NCBI GenBank assembly: GCA_025451145.1
Contig: JANWKX010000117.1
Location: 1 to 6,850 of the forward strand
DNA: 6,850 bases
Source of the DNA: Vampirovibrionales bacterium
Lineage (GTDB): Bacteria > Cyanobacteriota > Vampirovibrionia > Vampirovibrionales > JAGQHJ01
Direction: 5' to 3'
A program made the translations under genes and the position numbers. Below, piece after piece: positions 1 to 6,059 of this stretch. Each line of letters opens with the position of its first letter. The first letter of the stretch is position 1. Below the pieces are notes generated by a model, which saw nothing but the letters and a program-made list of their open reading frames with translations, was not told the origin of the DNA and searched no databases.

Positions 1-30
1 CAATATGATAAAACACAGGTAGGGGGATGA
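1..30 (+). CDS. 3' end of an upstream gene, probably an Mla/Mce ABC transporter component
   Basis: Reading from base 1 gives QYDKTQVGG and then a TGA at 28-30. This TGA overlaps the ATG at 27 of the MCE gene as ATGA, the usual arrangement for translationally coupled genes. In MCE operons the gene just before the MCE protein commonly encodes the ABC ATPase (MlaF type) or the permease (MlaE type), so one of these is the likely identity. That is inferred from context only, because nine residues carry no family signature. Confidence 0.5.
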   Translation, partial: QYDKTQVGG

Positions 31-1445
31 CTTCTCTCTTCACTGGCATTCGGGCTATAATAAACCAATGTCTTTTTTCGATGAGTGGATTGATGAATAA
101 CCGCACCGCAACGGTCAAAGTTGGTTTACTGACCACCATTTCACTGATTGTCCTGATTACGACAGTCATTTGGCTGAGAGGGCGTGCCCTGGGGGGTGGC
201 CAAACGTATGATGTTTATTTTAAGGATGTGGACGGCCTAAAAGAAGGTGCTCCGGTTCAGTTTATGGGCATTCGGGTTGGCTTTGTCGATGATGTGAAGC
301 CCCTTGGCTCTGGCCCTCATCGGTTTCATGTATTGGTGCGCTTCACCGTGACGGATCGTGAAGCCAAGGTACCTCGCGGATCCACCATCAGCCTGGAACA
401 ATCGGGGCTCATCGGTGAAAAATTTGTCGAAATCACGCCACCGCGATCGCAATCCGTAGACCTGGTGCTGTCTCACCCAGACAATACCTTACGTCCCGGA
501 ATCCCCATCAAAGTTGTGTTCCGAAATGGCCCCCAAATCGTGGGCAGCGTGTCCAACGTCAAAGTCTCTGAAATCAAGAAATTGGTTTCTTCGGTTCCGG
601 ATTATCGTTACCAAATCCATTATCTGATTGATCAACCGGGATATTTACCGCCTTCAAACCGTGAATTTAGTGTAAAACACCTTCCTAATCACCAAGCTTA
701 TCTGGTGCTAGAAGATGATAACGCTTACTTTCTCCCCAAACCCTCAAGAGAGGCTTATTTTTCGCTTGAAGAGCCTCTTCGGCTCAAAATATTCCTGGAA
801 GAGCAGTTGGCATCGGCAGAATCCCTCAAAATGACCAACGACAAGATTAATCAACTGCTCTCAGATGAAACCATTTCGACCATTCAGGAAACCGTAAAGA
901 ACTCTGATCGGTTGACAGCCCAGGCAGCAGACACGTTAAAGGCTGCAAACCGTTTATTTTCTTCCACCTCTGAAGATCTAAAATCCTTGATGGCCTCTAC
1001 TCAGGATTTATCCAAAAGCCTGTTGACAGTGAGCAACAATGTGAATGACCTGGTAGGTGATCCCAAGTTCAAAACAGATCTTCGCCAAACCCTTGCCCAG
1101 ATGCAACAATCCACGGCATCGCTATCAGCATTGTTAAACGATCCCAACTTGAAAGCCATTCTCTCAGAATCCAAGGTGACCTCTCAAAATGCTTCCGAGC
1201 TCATGGCCTATTTGAAAAAAACTGCCGTGGATGATGATCTCCAAGGCCGATTTAACCAATCCTTGAACTTGTTGAATGACTCATTGCAGAAACTCTCTTC
1301 TGTCTTGAGTGATGTCAAAACCGTTAGCCAGGATAAAGAGTCGGTTCGCCAGATTATTGAGCAAACCAAGGAAACCTCGCAGAATCTGAATCATTTCTCC
1401 CAGAAGTTGAACAAGCGTTTTGCCCTGTTCCGGATGCTATTTTAA
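27..1445 (+). CDS. MlaD/MCE-family lipid transport substrate-binding protein
   Basis: This is a 472-residue MCE protein, the periplasmic lipid-binding subunit of an ABC-type lipid transporter anchored in the inner membrane. One membrane segment lies at about residues 31-51. The MCE domain follows at about 58-139, with the recognisable core DVDGLKEGAPVQFMGIRVG and the closing GLIGEKFVEITPP. Residues 154-232 resemble a second, degenerate MCE domain (see findings). Residues 250-472 are a long Ser/Thr/Gln/Leu-rich helical tail of the kind that forms a tube or coiled coil in MCE hexamers. The ATG at 27 is preferred because it overlaps the upstream stop (ATGA) and AGGT/AGGGGG lies just before it. 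The ATG at 93, nearer the membrane segment, is a possible alternative. At about 470 residues it is much longer than E. coli MlaD (about 180) and closer to plastid or cyanobacterial TGD2-type proteins. The substrate is not determinable from sequence; phospholipid is the family expectation. Confidence 0.9.
   Translation: MTSLFTGIRAIINQCLFSMSGLMNNRTATVKVGLLTTISLIVLITTVIWLRGRALGGGQTYDVYFKDVDGLKEGAPVQFMGIRVGFVDDVKPLGSGPHRFHVLVRFTVTDREAKVPRGSTISLEQSGLIGEKFVEITPPRSQSVDLVLSHPDNTLRPGIPIKVVFRNGPQIVGSVSNVKVSEIKKLVSSVPDYRYQIHYLIDQPGYLPPSNREFSVKHLPNHQAYLVLEDDNAYFLPKPSREAYFSLEEPLRLKIFLEEQLASAESLKMTNDKINQLLSDETISTIQETVKNSDRLTAQAADTLKAANRLFSSTSEDLKSLMASTQDLSKSLLTVSNNVNDLVGDPKFKTDLRQTLAQMQQSTASLSALLNDPNLKAILSESKVTSQNASELMAYLKKTAVDDDLQGRFNQSLNLLNDSLQKLSSVLSDVKTVSQDKESVRQIIEQTKETSQNLNHFSQKLNKRFALFRMLF
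198..443 (+). other. MCE domain 1 coding segment
   Basis: Residues 58-139 of the MlaD-like protein form a canonical MCE domain. It opens with YDVYFKDVDGLKEGAPV, then has GIRVGFVDDV, and closes with VPRGSTISLEQSGLIGEK. This domain assembles as a ring with a central lipid channel in characterised members of the family. Confidence 0.85.
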
Positions 1446-1697
1446 TCGTTTTACTACCAGTCTTAAAGCAGTAGGGTCCTCTGCCAACCACTCTTTAAGA
1501 AGGATTTCGTGGCCTTCTGCTTGAAGGCTGCTGGGGACATTGATGGCTGATTCAGAATCGCCATTAACCCAAACTTCCAAGACCCCGCCCAAGGGCAATT
1601 TTTCAAGGGCTAAACGGGTTTTAACAAAGTTTAACGGGCATTTTGTGGTCCGAAAATCCAAAACATCACGTGGCTCTTCAAAAGTGTCTGTGGTCAT
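1437..1697 (-). CDS. TusA/SirA-family sulfur carrier protein
   Basis: This 86-residue protein has the TusA fold signature: LDFRTTKCPLNFVKTRLALE at residues 13-32, followed by LPLGGVLEVWVNGDSES and a C-terminal beta strand. Cys20 is the expected persulfide-carrying residue. The family motif is CPxP, but here it is CPLN, so the second proline is replaced by Asn. I associate CPxN with the cyanobacterial subgroup, where the partner proteins are not those of E. coli TusA (IscS/TusBCD). The gene starts 6 bp after the stop of the Cys-rich gene, with no strong Shine-Dalgarno, so it is probably translated from the same message. It ends tail-to-tail inside mlaD, sharing 9 bp. Function in tRNA thiolation, molybdenum cofactor or Fe-S metabolism cannot be told apart from sequence. 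Confidence 0.85.
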   Translation of the reverse strand: MTTDTFEEPRDVLDFRTTKCPLNFVKTRLALEKLPLGGVLEVWVNGDSESAINVPSSLQAEGHEILLKEWLAEDPTALRLVVKRLK

Positions 1698-1703
1698 GGC
1701 AAG

Positions 1704-1970
1704 CTATACCGTACAAAAGCAGCTTTTATCAGTAATTCTGGGACAAGGCGCTGCATCAAAATTGCTCCAGGGGGTTTTAAAGCAATCCCTGGCATAGACG
1801 TAATCTAAAATCCAGTGATAAAAGGATTCTTGCGTCAAGCCTTCGTTTTGGGAAAGGCAATCAAGGCAGTATTCCTCCTCAACGAAATTCAGCGCCAGAT
1901 TCATTACATGGATCCGTTCACAAAAGGGGGTTCCGCACTTGTCGCAAACATAATCAAAAAAATCATCCAT
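1704..1970 (-). CDS. Small cysteine-rich putative metal-binding protein
   Basis: This is an 88-residue protein of no family I can name. Nine cysteines are visible at residues 9, 12, 17, 35, 38, 63, 76, 84 and 86. The pair of CxxC knuckles (CDKC at 9-12, CLDC at 35-38) resembles a zinc ribbon. A second cluster lies in the C-terminal part, with the motif ARDCFKTPWSNFDAAPCPR and a final SCFC. There is no signal peptide or membrane segment, so it is probably cytoplasmic. It is the first gene of a two-gene unit with the TusA-like protein, 6 bp apart, which suggests a shared role in sulfur or metal handling. The start at 1970 has no clear Shine-Dalgarno, but MDDFFDYVCDKC is a plausible N-terminus and no other in-frame ATG precedes the first CxxC. 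The long plus-strand frame across this region is taken as non-coding here. Confidence 0.7.
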   Translation of the reverse strand: MDDFFDYVCDKCGTPFCERIHVMNLALNFVEEEYCLDCLSQNEGLTQESFYHWILDYVYARDCFKTPWSNFDAAPCPRITDKSCFCTV

Positions 1971-1996
1971 CTTTGGGTGTCTCGCTCTGAGTATGT

Positions 1997-2025
1997 TTGT
2001 CGTAACATAAGTGAGCGTTTAAAAT
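1997..2025 (+). promoter_or_regulatory. Candidate sigma70-type promoter for the PurH-like gene
   Basis: A -35-like TTGTCG (1997-2002, 4 of 6 matches) and a -10-like TAAAAT (2020-2025, 5 of 6) are separated by 17 bp. They lie in the short divergent region between the Cys-rich gene and the PurH-like gene. Transcription would begin near 2032, just ahead of the GTG at 2046. The call rests on consensus matching only. Confidence 0.35.
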
Positions 2026-2045
2026 CAACAGAAAGTGGGTTATCG

Positions 2046-3428
2046 GTGTCATCATCCTCAAAATTGGCCTATATCGCAACAGATAATCCGGTTGATCTGT
2101 TCCCGCTCCTGATGAGTCTACAAGAGCAGGGATACCATTTCAATGGACCGGAGTCCATGGCATCCTGGTTTTTGATGCAAGATATCCCCTTTCAAACCCT
2201 TTCTATGGGCTCTATCATTGAAGGCTTATTGCAGGATCAAGGAGAATCATTGAAAGAGACCATTTTTATCCTTCATGGCGCACCGTATCTTCACGAAAAA
2301 GACATTGCCATGCGGGATTTATTAGTATCTGCCTTAACACTCATCAAGCCTGAAGACGTTTTACTGCTGACTGATGCCCAACAGTATGCCTTTTTAAAGC
2401 CTGAAATCTTGTCAAACCCGGAACATCGCCAATTTGTGGCCGGGCAGCTCTACAATGATATTTACCCAGGGGCAGTATTGCTGTTTCAGCAGGCACAATT
2501 TAACGGCGATCGGTCCAGAATGCTTTATTCTTACAACCCAGCGTGGGCGAATGCTTTAGAAATCCTAAAGACACCATCTGCATCCGGGCTTTCCGAAAAA
2601 GAATTTAAAAACATCCTGGCAGGGAGCCATTTAATGATGCAGTTGGCCCGAACCGCAGATATTCATCCCTATCAGGCCATTCTAGTTCGCCATGGGGCTC
2701 CGGTACAAGTTGCCTGCCATTCGGAATCGATTGAAAAAGCCATGCATGACGTTATTTTTCGAGATAGCATGTTAATACCGGGAGCAACGTTGGTGGTATC
2801 CCAACCCCTATCCGTTGAGATGGCCCGCATGGTTTCCCAATCCGGGATTAAAGCGGTTGTATCCTCCAATTGGAATGATGCAGCACTATCGGCTTTGGAA
2901 CACACTGTTATCGCTGTGGATTTTCATTTGGATCAACTCAAAATTCCCTCTGCCCGAATCTCAGTTCTGGGTCGAGATACTGTTCTGTTTGAATCCATTG
3001 CCATTGATGCCCGGCAAGTTCAGTGGCAAACCCAATCCAAACCAACGGACAAGCAGTTCCTGGATTTAGAAATTGGGGTGGTCCTGGCTGAAAACCTGGT
3101 GGCCTCATCAGCAGTCCTGATCAAAAACCAGCAGTCCATCGCCGTGGTTCAAGGCTTTCCCTTAGCCCTTCAGGCTGTTGAGCACATGTTAAACATTGCC
3201 CCTGGAGAAACAGAAGGGGCTGTTTGTGTCATCCAAGGCTATCCTGAAAGTGATATCCTCTTTAATGCCTTGATTCAGGCACGGGTTGCCGGAGTTCTGT
3301 TTGTGGACAATGAACCTCTACCCAAGGCCATGGTGGAATCCTTAAAGTCTCTCCCGTTTTTTATGGGGGCATTTGGTGAATTACCAGTGGCCCAATCGCT
3401 TCAGCGGATGGAGGTGCGTCATGGCTAG
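2046..3428 (+). CDS. Divergent PurH-like protein, probable pseudoenzyme
   Basis: The frame encodes about 460 residues (from GTG 2046) that line up by eye with bifunctional PurH. PurH carries IMP cyclohydrolase in an N-terminal MGS-like domain and AICAR formyltransferase in the C-terminal half. Residues 6-55 match the MGS-like start (AYIATDNPVDLFPLLMSLQE against the ALISVSDKTG pattern). Residues 160-171 (LYSYNPAWANAL) occupy the place of RYGENPHQ. Residues 213-223 (LVRHGAPVQVA) occupy the place of VVKHxNPCGVA. Residues 239-263 match the DPVSAFGGIVA-to-ETAE stretch, and 354-371 the SNAIV segment. The KTLHPKxHGG, NLYPF, AFGG, GxGxGQxSR and VFTGxRHFRH motifs are absent or replaced, and the catalytic Lys-His is Arg-His (R215-H216), so enzyme activity looks unlikely. 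It is shorter than PurH (about 510-530). The frame is open back to a GTG at 1815, but that would lie antisense to the Cys-rich gene. GTG 2046 has AAAGTGGG 6 bp upstream and starts right before the first conserved strand. GTG 1977 and ATG 1909 remain possible. Its stop overlaps the next gene by 8 bp. Confidence 0.7.
   Translation: MSSSSKLAYIATDNPVDLFPLLMSLQEQGYHFNGPESMASWFLMQDIPFQTLSMGSIIEGLLQDQGESLKETIFILHGAPYLHEKDIAMRDLLVSALTLIKPEDVLLLTDAQQYAFLKPEILSNPEHRQFVAGQLYNDIYPGAVLLFQQAQFNGDRSRMLYSYNPAWANALEILKTPSASGLSEKEFKNILAGSHLMMQLARTADIHPYQAILVRHGAPVQVACHSESIEKAMHDVIFRDSMLIPGATLVVSQPLSVEMARMVSQSGIKAVVSSNWNDAALSALEHTVIAVDFHLDQLKIPSARISVLGRDTVLFESIAIDARQVQWQTQSKPTDKQFLDLEIGVVLAENLVASSAVLIKNQQSIAVVQGFPLALQAVEHMLNIAPGETEGAVCVIQGYPESDILFNALIQARVAGVLFVDNEPLPKAMVESLKSLPFFMGAFGELPVAQSLQRMEVRHG
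3410..3415 (+). promoter_or_regulatory. Ribosome binding site of the TPR lipoprotein gene
   Basis: GGAGGT lies 5 bp before the ATG at 3421, inside the last codons of the PurH-like gene. It fixes the lipoprotein start at 3421 rather than at the earlier in-frame ATG at 3373, and places a signal peptide exactly at the N-terminus. Confidence 0.8.
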
Positions 3429-3987
3429 GATCAAGCAATATGGCCTTCTTCTTCTCATGCTGATAAGCCTTGGGCTGACAGGTTGCACCCAAGAAAAAGC
3501 CGTTTATCAACCTGCTATTGCCAAATTGATCGATCGGGCCAGCGTTTATAAAAACGCCAATCAGGTGGATAAGGCCATTTGTCGGTTAGAATCTGCTGAA
3601 GATATTGCGCCCAATGAATATCCGGTTCAATACAACCTTGGCGTCATTTATTCTGAGAATAATCGCTACCCGGAAGCCATTATCCATCTGGAAAAAGCGG
3701 TTTCCATTTCACCGAACCAAGCCAATGGATGGTATACCCTGGCCTATAGCTATGAAGCCTTGGGAGATGAGTACACGGGAGCTGTTAGCCCTGCCGCTCC
3801 ACCTTCACCTGAAGGCCAAGTGGTCACGCCAATGCCAAAAAGCCCGGAAAAAGCCAAAGAAAACTATCAAAAAGCCTTAAAAGCTTACCAAAAATTTCTG
3901 AAGCTGGCGTCTCCAGATGATCCAGGCAGGGAAGAAGCCCAAAACCAGATCACCTATCTGACCAAGAAGCTTCTCTCATCCTCTTAA
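3421..3987 (+). CDS. TPR-repeat lipoprotein
   Basis: This is a 188-residue exported lipoprotein. A positively charged start (MARIKQ) and the hydrophobic run GLLLLMLISLGL lead to the lipobox LTGC, with lipidated Cys22. Thr rather than Asp at +2 favours outer-membrane sorting under the E. coli rule. The mature part carries tetratricopeptide repeats: one at about 33-64, a clear one at about 67-100 (YNLGVIYSENNRYPEAIIHL), and a third starting at 101 whose two helices are separated by a proline-rich insert at about 119-143. TPR lipoproteins usually act as scaffolds for envelope complexes, and no specific partner can be named. It overlaps the PurH-like gene by 8 bp (ATGGCTAG) and so is probably co-transcribed and translationally coupled with it. 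Its TAA overlaps the lpxC stop on the other strand by 4 bp. Confidence 0.85.
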   Translation: MARIKQYGLLLLMLISLGLTGCTQEKAVYQPAIAKLIDRASVYKNANQVDKAICRLESAEDIAPNEYPVQYNLGVIYSENNRYPEAIIHLEKAVSISPNQANGWYTLAYSYEALGDEYTGAVSPAAPPSPEGQVVTPMPKSPEKAKENYQKALKAYQKFLKLASPDDPGREEAQNQITYLTKKLLSSS

Positions 3988-4826
3988 GACTGATCGCTCC
4001 CACTTAAGGCTTGTTTCAAGATTTTTCCAAAGGCCAGATGTGAGGCATGTCCTGCACAATAGGCGATGATATGCCCGTTAAATTGCTGAACCGGAATACC
4101 ACACAGCATTAAATCGCCAATAAGATCGAGGATCTTATGGCGAAGCGGCTCATCTGGCATCCGAAGCTCACAGGTATAGGTGCCATCTTCAATTAGCCCC
4201 AAGGTGTTTTCTAAAGTAACGCCCAAAGCCAGGCCTTTGGATTGTAAGGCCGGAAGCTCCGAGAGAAAACCAAATGTCCTCGCCGGGGCCAGTTCTGTTA
4301 AGGCATTATCACCCTCTCGTTCCCAGGTAAACCAACGCTGCCGAAGATCAGGGTGAGGGAACTCTGTCAGATAGGTGATTCGGCACGTATCGGCCGGAAT
4401 GGCCATCAGATGAATCCCAGGATGAATGGGATCCGAGTAAGTCACCGGGTGAGCCAAGATTCCCACAGGCTGATGGGATGCGGCGGCACTGCGACCAAGC
4501 TGGGTCATTAAGGCCTCTGCCCATTTCAATGCTGAGCCGTCCAGGAGGGGAAGCTCAGGCGCTCCTTCAACCTGAACATCCAAATCCAGGTGATTGGTCA
4601 TCGAACATGCCGACAGAAAATGCTCCACAATGCTTAGGGTTTGCCCCTCCAGCCCCAAGGTGACACCGCGTTCAGCATTGATAACAAAATCCGGGTGAGC
4701 CGGAATCCAAACACCCTCCATTTGAAATCGAATGCCTTGACCCGGTGGTGCGGGTGAAATAGAGACAGATACCGGTTTTCCGGTAATTAGGCCATTCCCT
4801 GAAAGCTTAAGTAAGGTTTGGGTCAT
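3984..4826 (-). CDS. lpxC: UDP-3-O-acyl-N-acetylglucosamine deacetylase
   Basis: LpxC is the zinc deacetylase that catalyses the committed second step of lipid A synthesis in the cytoplasm. The 280 residues show the family signatures. SIVEHFLSA carries Glu68 and zinc ligand His69. ELPLLDGSA lies at 91-99 and ARTFGF at 182-187. RHKILDLIGDL carries the zinc ligands His230 and Asp234. FNGHIIAYCAGHASH carries catalytic His260. The N-terminal motif reads GNGLITGK, where GxGLHSGK is usual, so the conserved His is Ile14. The protein is shorter than the roughly 305 residues of E. coli LpxC, mainly through a compact C-terminus. The ATG overlaps the lpxD stop as ATGA, so the two are probably translated in a coupled manner. 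No fabZ, lpxA or lpxB follows, because the gene ends against the convergent TPR gene. Confidence 0.95.
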   Translation of the reverse strand: MTQTLLKLSGNGLITGKPVSVSISPAPPGQGIRFQMEGVWIPAHPDFVINAERGVTLGLEGQTLSIVEHFLSACSMTNHLDLDVQVEGAPELPLLDGSALKWAEALMTQLGRSAAASHQPVGILAHPVTYSDPIHPGIHLMAIPADTCRITYLTEFPHPDLRQRWFTWEREGDNALTELAPARTFGFLSELPALQSKGLALGVTLENTLGLIEDGTYTCELRMPDEPLRHKILDLIGDLMLCGIPVQQFNGHIIAYCAGHASHLAFGKILKQALSGSDQS

Positions 4827-5941
4827 ACGGGGCTCTCCACCTCAACAGGACGCGTACCAGATTCCAGCTTGGCAAGACGCTCTTCCAAGGCTTCAATGCG
4901 TTGGGCATAGCTTTTAATGCGCTTAATATACATTTCCTGCTTTAAGAACTCTTTTCGAGGAACGCCATGAAAGCCAATGAGAATGGTCCTGGGGTCAACA
5001 TCATCCGTCACGCCAGTTTTAGGCGCAATAATGACATCTTCACCAATGGTAATATGATCCTTAAGGCCAGCTTGGCCACCCATGACCACCCGATCCCCGA
5101 TTTTGGCGCTCCCGGCAATGCCCACCTGTGAGGTAATCAGGCAGTTTTGCCCTATCGTGACATTATGAGCCACCTGAACCAGGTTATCAATCTTGGTTCC
5201 ACGCTGAATCCGGGTTTCTCCCAATGTGGCTCTATCCACACAGGCATTGGCGCCAATTTCAACCTCATCTTCCAAGACGACAGTGCCAATGGAATTGATT
5301 CGGATAATTTTAGCGTTTTGGGCTTCAATTTTTCCGGTTTTACGGGCCGTTTCAACACTGCCAACCTCTTCTGTCACGTAGCTATAGCCATCATTTCCGA
5401 TACTGGCGTTGGCCTGTATAATCACCCGGTTCCCCAGGCGAACCCGATCACCCACATAAACGCCAGGGAAAAGAGTGCAGTCATCCCCAATCACCCCATC
5501 AGCGCCAACACTGACATGCGACACAAGACGAGTTCCCTTGCCAATGATGGTATTGGAACCAACGCTACAAAGCGGACCAATATGGGCCTCAGGATCAATG
5601 ACAGCGGTGGGATCTATCACGGCAGAAGGGTGAATCCCTGGGGGGACAGAGGGCGGTTTTTCAAAAATATCCAGAAGCTTCGCCAGAGCAACTTTGGGCC
5701 GACGAACCCGAATCTGATTGGGAATCGGGATTTGAGACGCCGGAATCTCCTCCGGTACCAGCGCGGTTGAAATAGATTTTTCCATCAAGAGGGGAATCAC
5801 AGATTTTTCCAGGACTAACGCCAAATCAGAAGCGGACGTGGCCTCAGCGGGATGGACGACACGCTCAATTCGCAGCGTTTCATCTCCTAAATACTCCGAT
5901 TCCAGTGCGTTTGCCAACTCACCCAATGTTAAAGACACCAT
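4823..5941 (-). CDS. lpxD: UDP-3-O-(3-hydroxyacyl)glucosamine N-acyltransferase
   Basis: LpxD transfers a 3-hydroxyacyl chain from acyl carrier protein to the 2-amino group of UDP-3-O-acyl-glucosamine, the third step of lipid A synthesis. The 372 residues have an N-terminal uridine-binding domain (about 1-100), ending in PPGIHPSAVIDPTAVIDP. A left-handed beta helix of hexapeptide repeats follows (about 102-315), and then a C-terminal helix with coiled-coil spacing (IEALEERLAKLE). Key marks are IGNDGYSYV (LpxD-type IGSDGFGY), NLVQVAHNVTIG with catalytic His259, and LKDHITIG with a second His at 296. The start at 5941 is chosen over upstream TTG 6094 because AGAGGAGT sits 8 bp before it and MVSLTLGELA begins the family domain. 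lpxC follows with a 4-bp overlap. Confidence 0.95.
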   Translation of the reverse strand: MVSLTLGELANALESEYLGDETLRIERVVHPAEATSASDLALVLEKSVIPLLMEKSISTALVPEEIPASQIPIPNQIRVRRPKVALAKLLDIFEKPPSVPPGIHPSAVIDPTAVIDPEAHIGPLCSVGSNTIIGKGTRLVSHVSVGADGVIGDDCTLFPGVYVGDRVRLGNRVIIQANASIGNDGYSYVTEEVGSVETARKTGKIEAQNAKIIRINSIGTVVLEDEVEIGANACVDRATLGETRIQRGTKIDNLVQVAHNVTIGQNCLITSQVGIAGSAKIGDRVVMGGQAGLKDHITIGEDVIIAPKTGVTDDVDPRTILIGFHGVPRKEFLKQEMYIKRIKSYAQRIEALEERLAKLESGTRPVEVESPV

Positions 5942-5949
5942 GGCCAATG

Positions 5950-5957
5950 ACTCCTCT
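5950..5957 (-). promoter_or_regulatory. Ribosome binding site of lpxD
   Basis: On the minus strand AGAGGAGT ends 8 bp before the ATG at 5941. It is the strongest Shine-Dalgarno in the window and decides against the 51-residue upstream extension of the lpxD frame. Confidence 0.8.
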
Positions 5958-6004
5958 TGTGATGTGGAAAAAAACCGTTTGCACGATTCATTTTGGTATT
6001 TTAA

Positions 6005-6014
6005 ACTGATCAGT
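6005..6014. repeat. 10-bp perfect palindrome ACTGATCAGT
   Basis: ACTGATCAGT is its own reverse complement. It directly adjoins the candidate plus-strand -10 TAGAAT (its last T is the first base of that hexamer), so it could be an operator, though a 10-bp palindrome can arise by chance. Confidence 0.3.
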
Positions 6015-6045
6015 AGAATCTTTAGACTTGATTGTATCTCAAACA

Positions 6046-6059
6046 ATGTCTCTAGACAT
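6046..6059. repeat. Inverted repeat ATGTCT-CT-AGACAT
   Basis: Two perfect 6-bp arms are separated by 2 bp, centred 43 bp from the other palindrome in this intergenic region. The size and position suit a dimeric repressor site. No matching regulator is encoded in the window. Confidence 0.3.

Noticed and set aside
1540..1797. An 85-codon plus-strand open frame.
   Set aside because: It is antisense to the TusA-like gene and the end of the Cys-rich gene, both of which have convincing protein signatures.
1815..2045. Extension of the PurH-like frame upstream to GTG 1815 or ATG 1909.
   Set aside because: The segment is antisense to the Cys-rich gene, whose nine cysteines and CxxC pattern look real. 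PurH similarity begins only after about 2060.
3373..3420. An earlier in-frame ATG for the TPR lipoprotein.
   Set aside because: It would put 16 residues before the signal peptide. GGAGGT and the charged-hydrophobic-lipobox order fix the start at 3421.
5147..5770. A 207-codon open frame on the plus strand.
   Set aside because: It lies entirely opposite the hexapeptide-repeat part of lpxD. The repeated codon pattern of that region keeps the antisense frame open, and the translation shows no known family.
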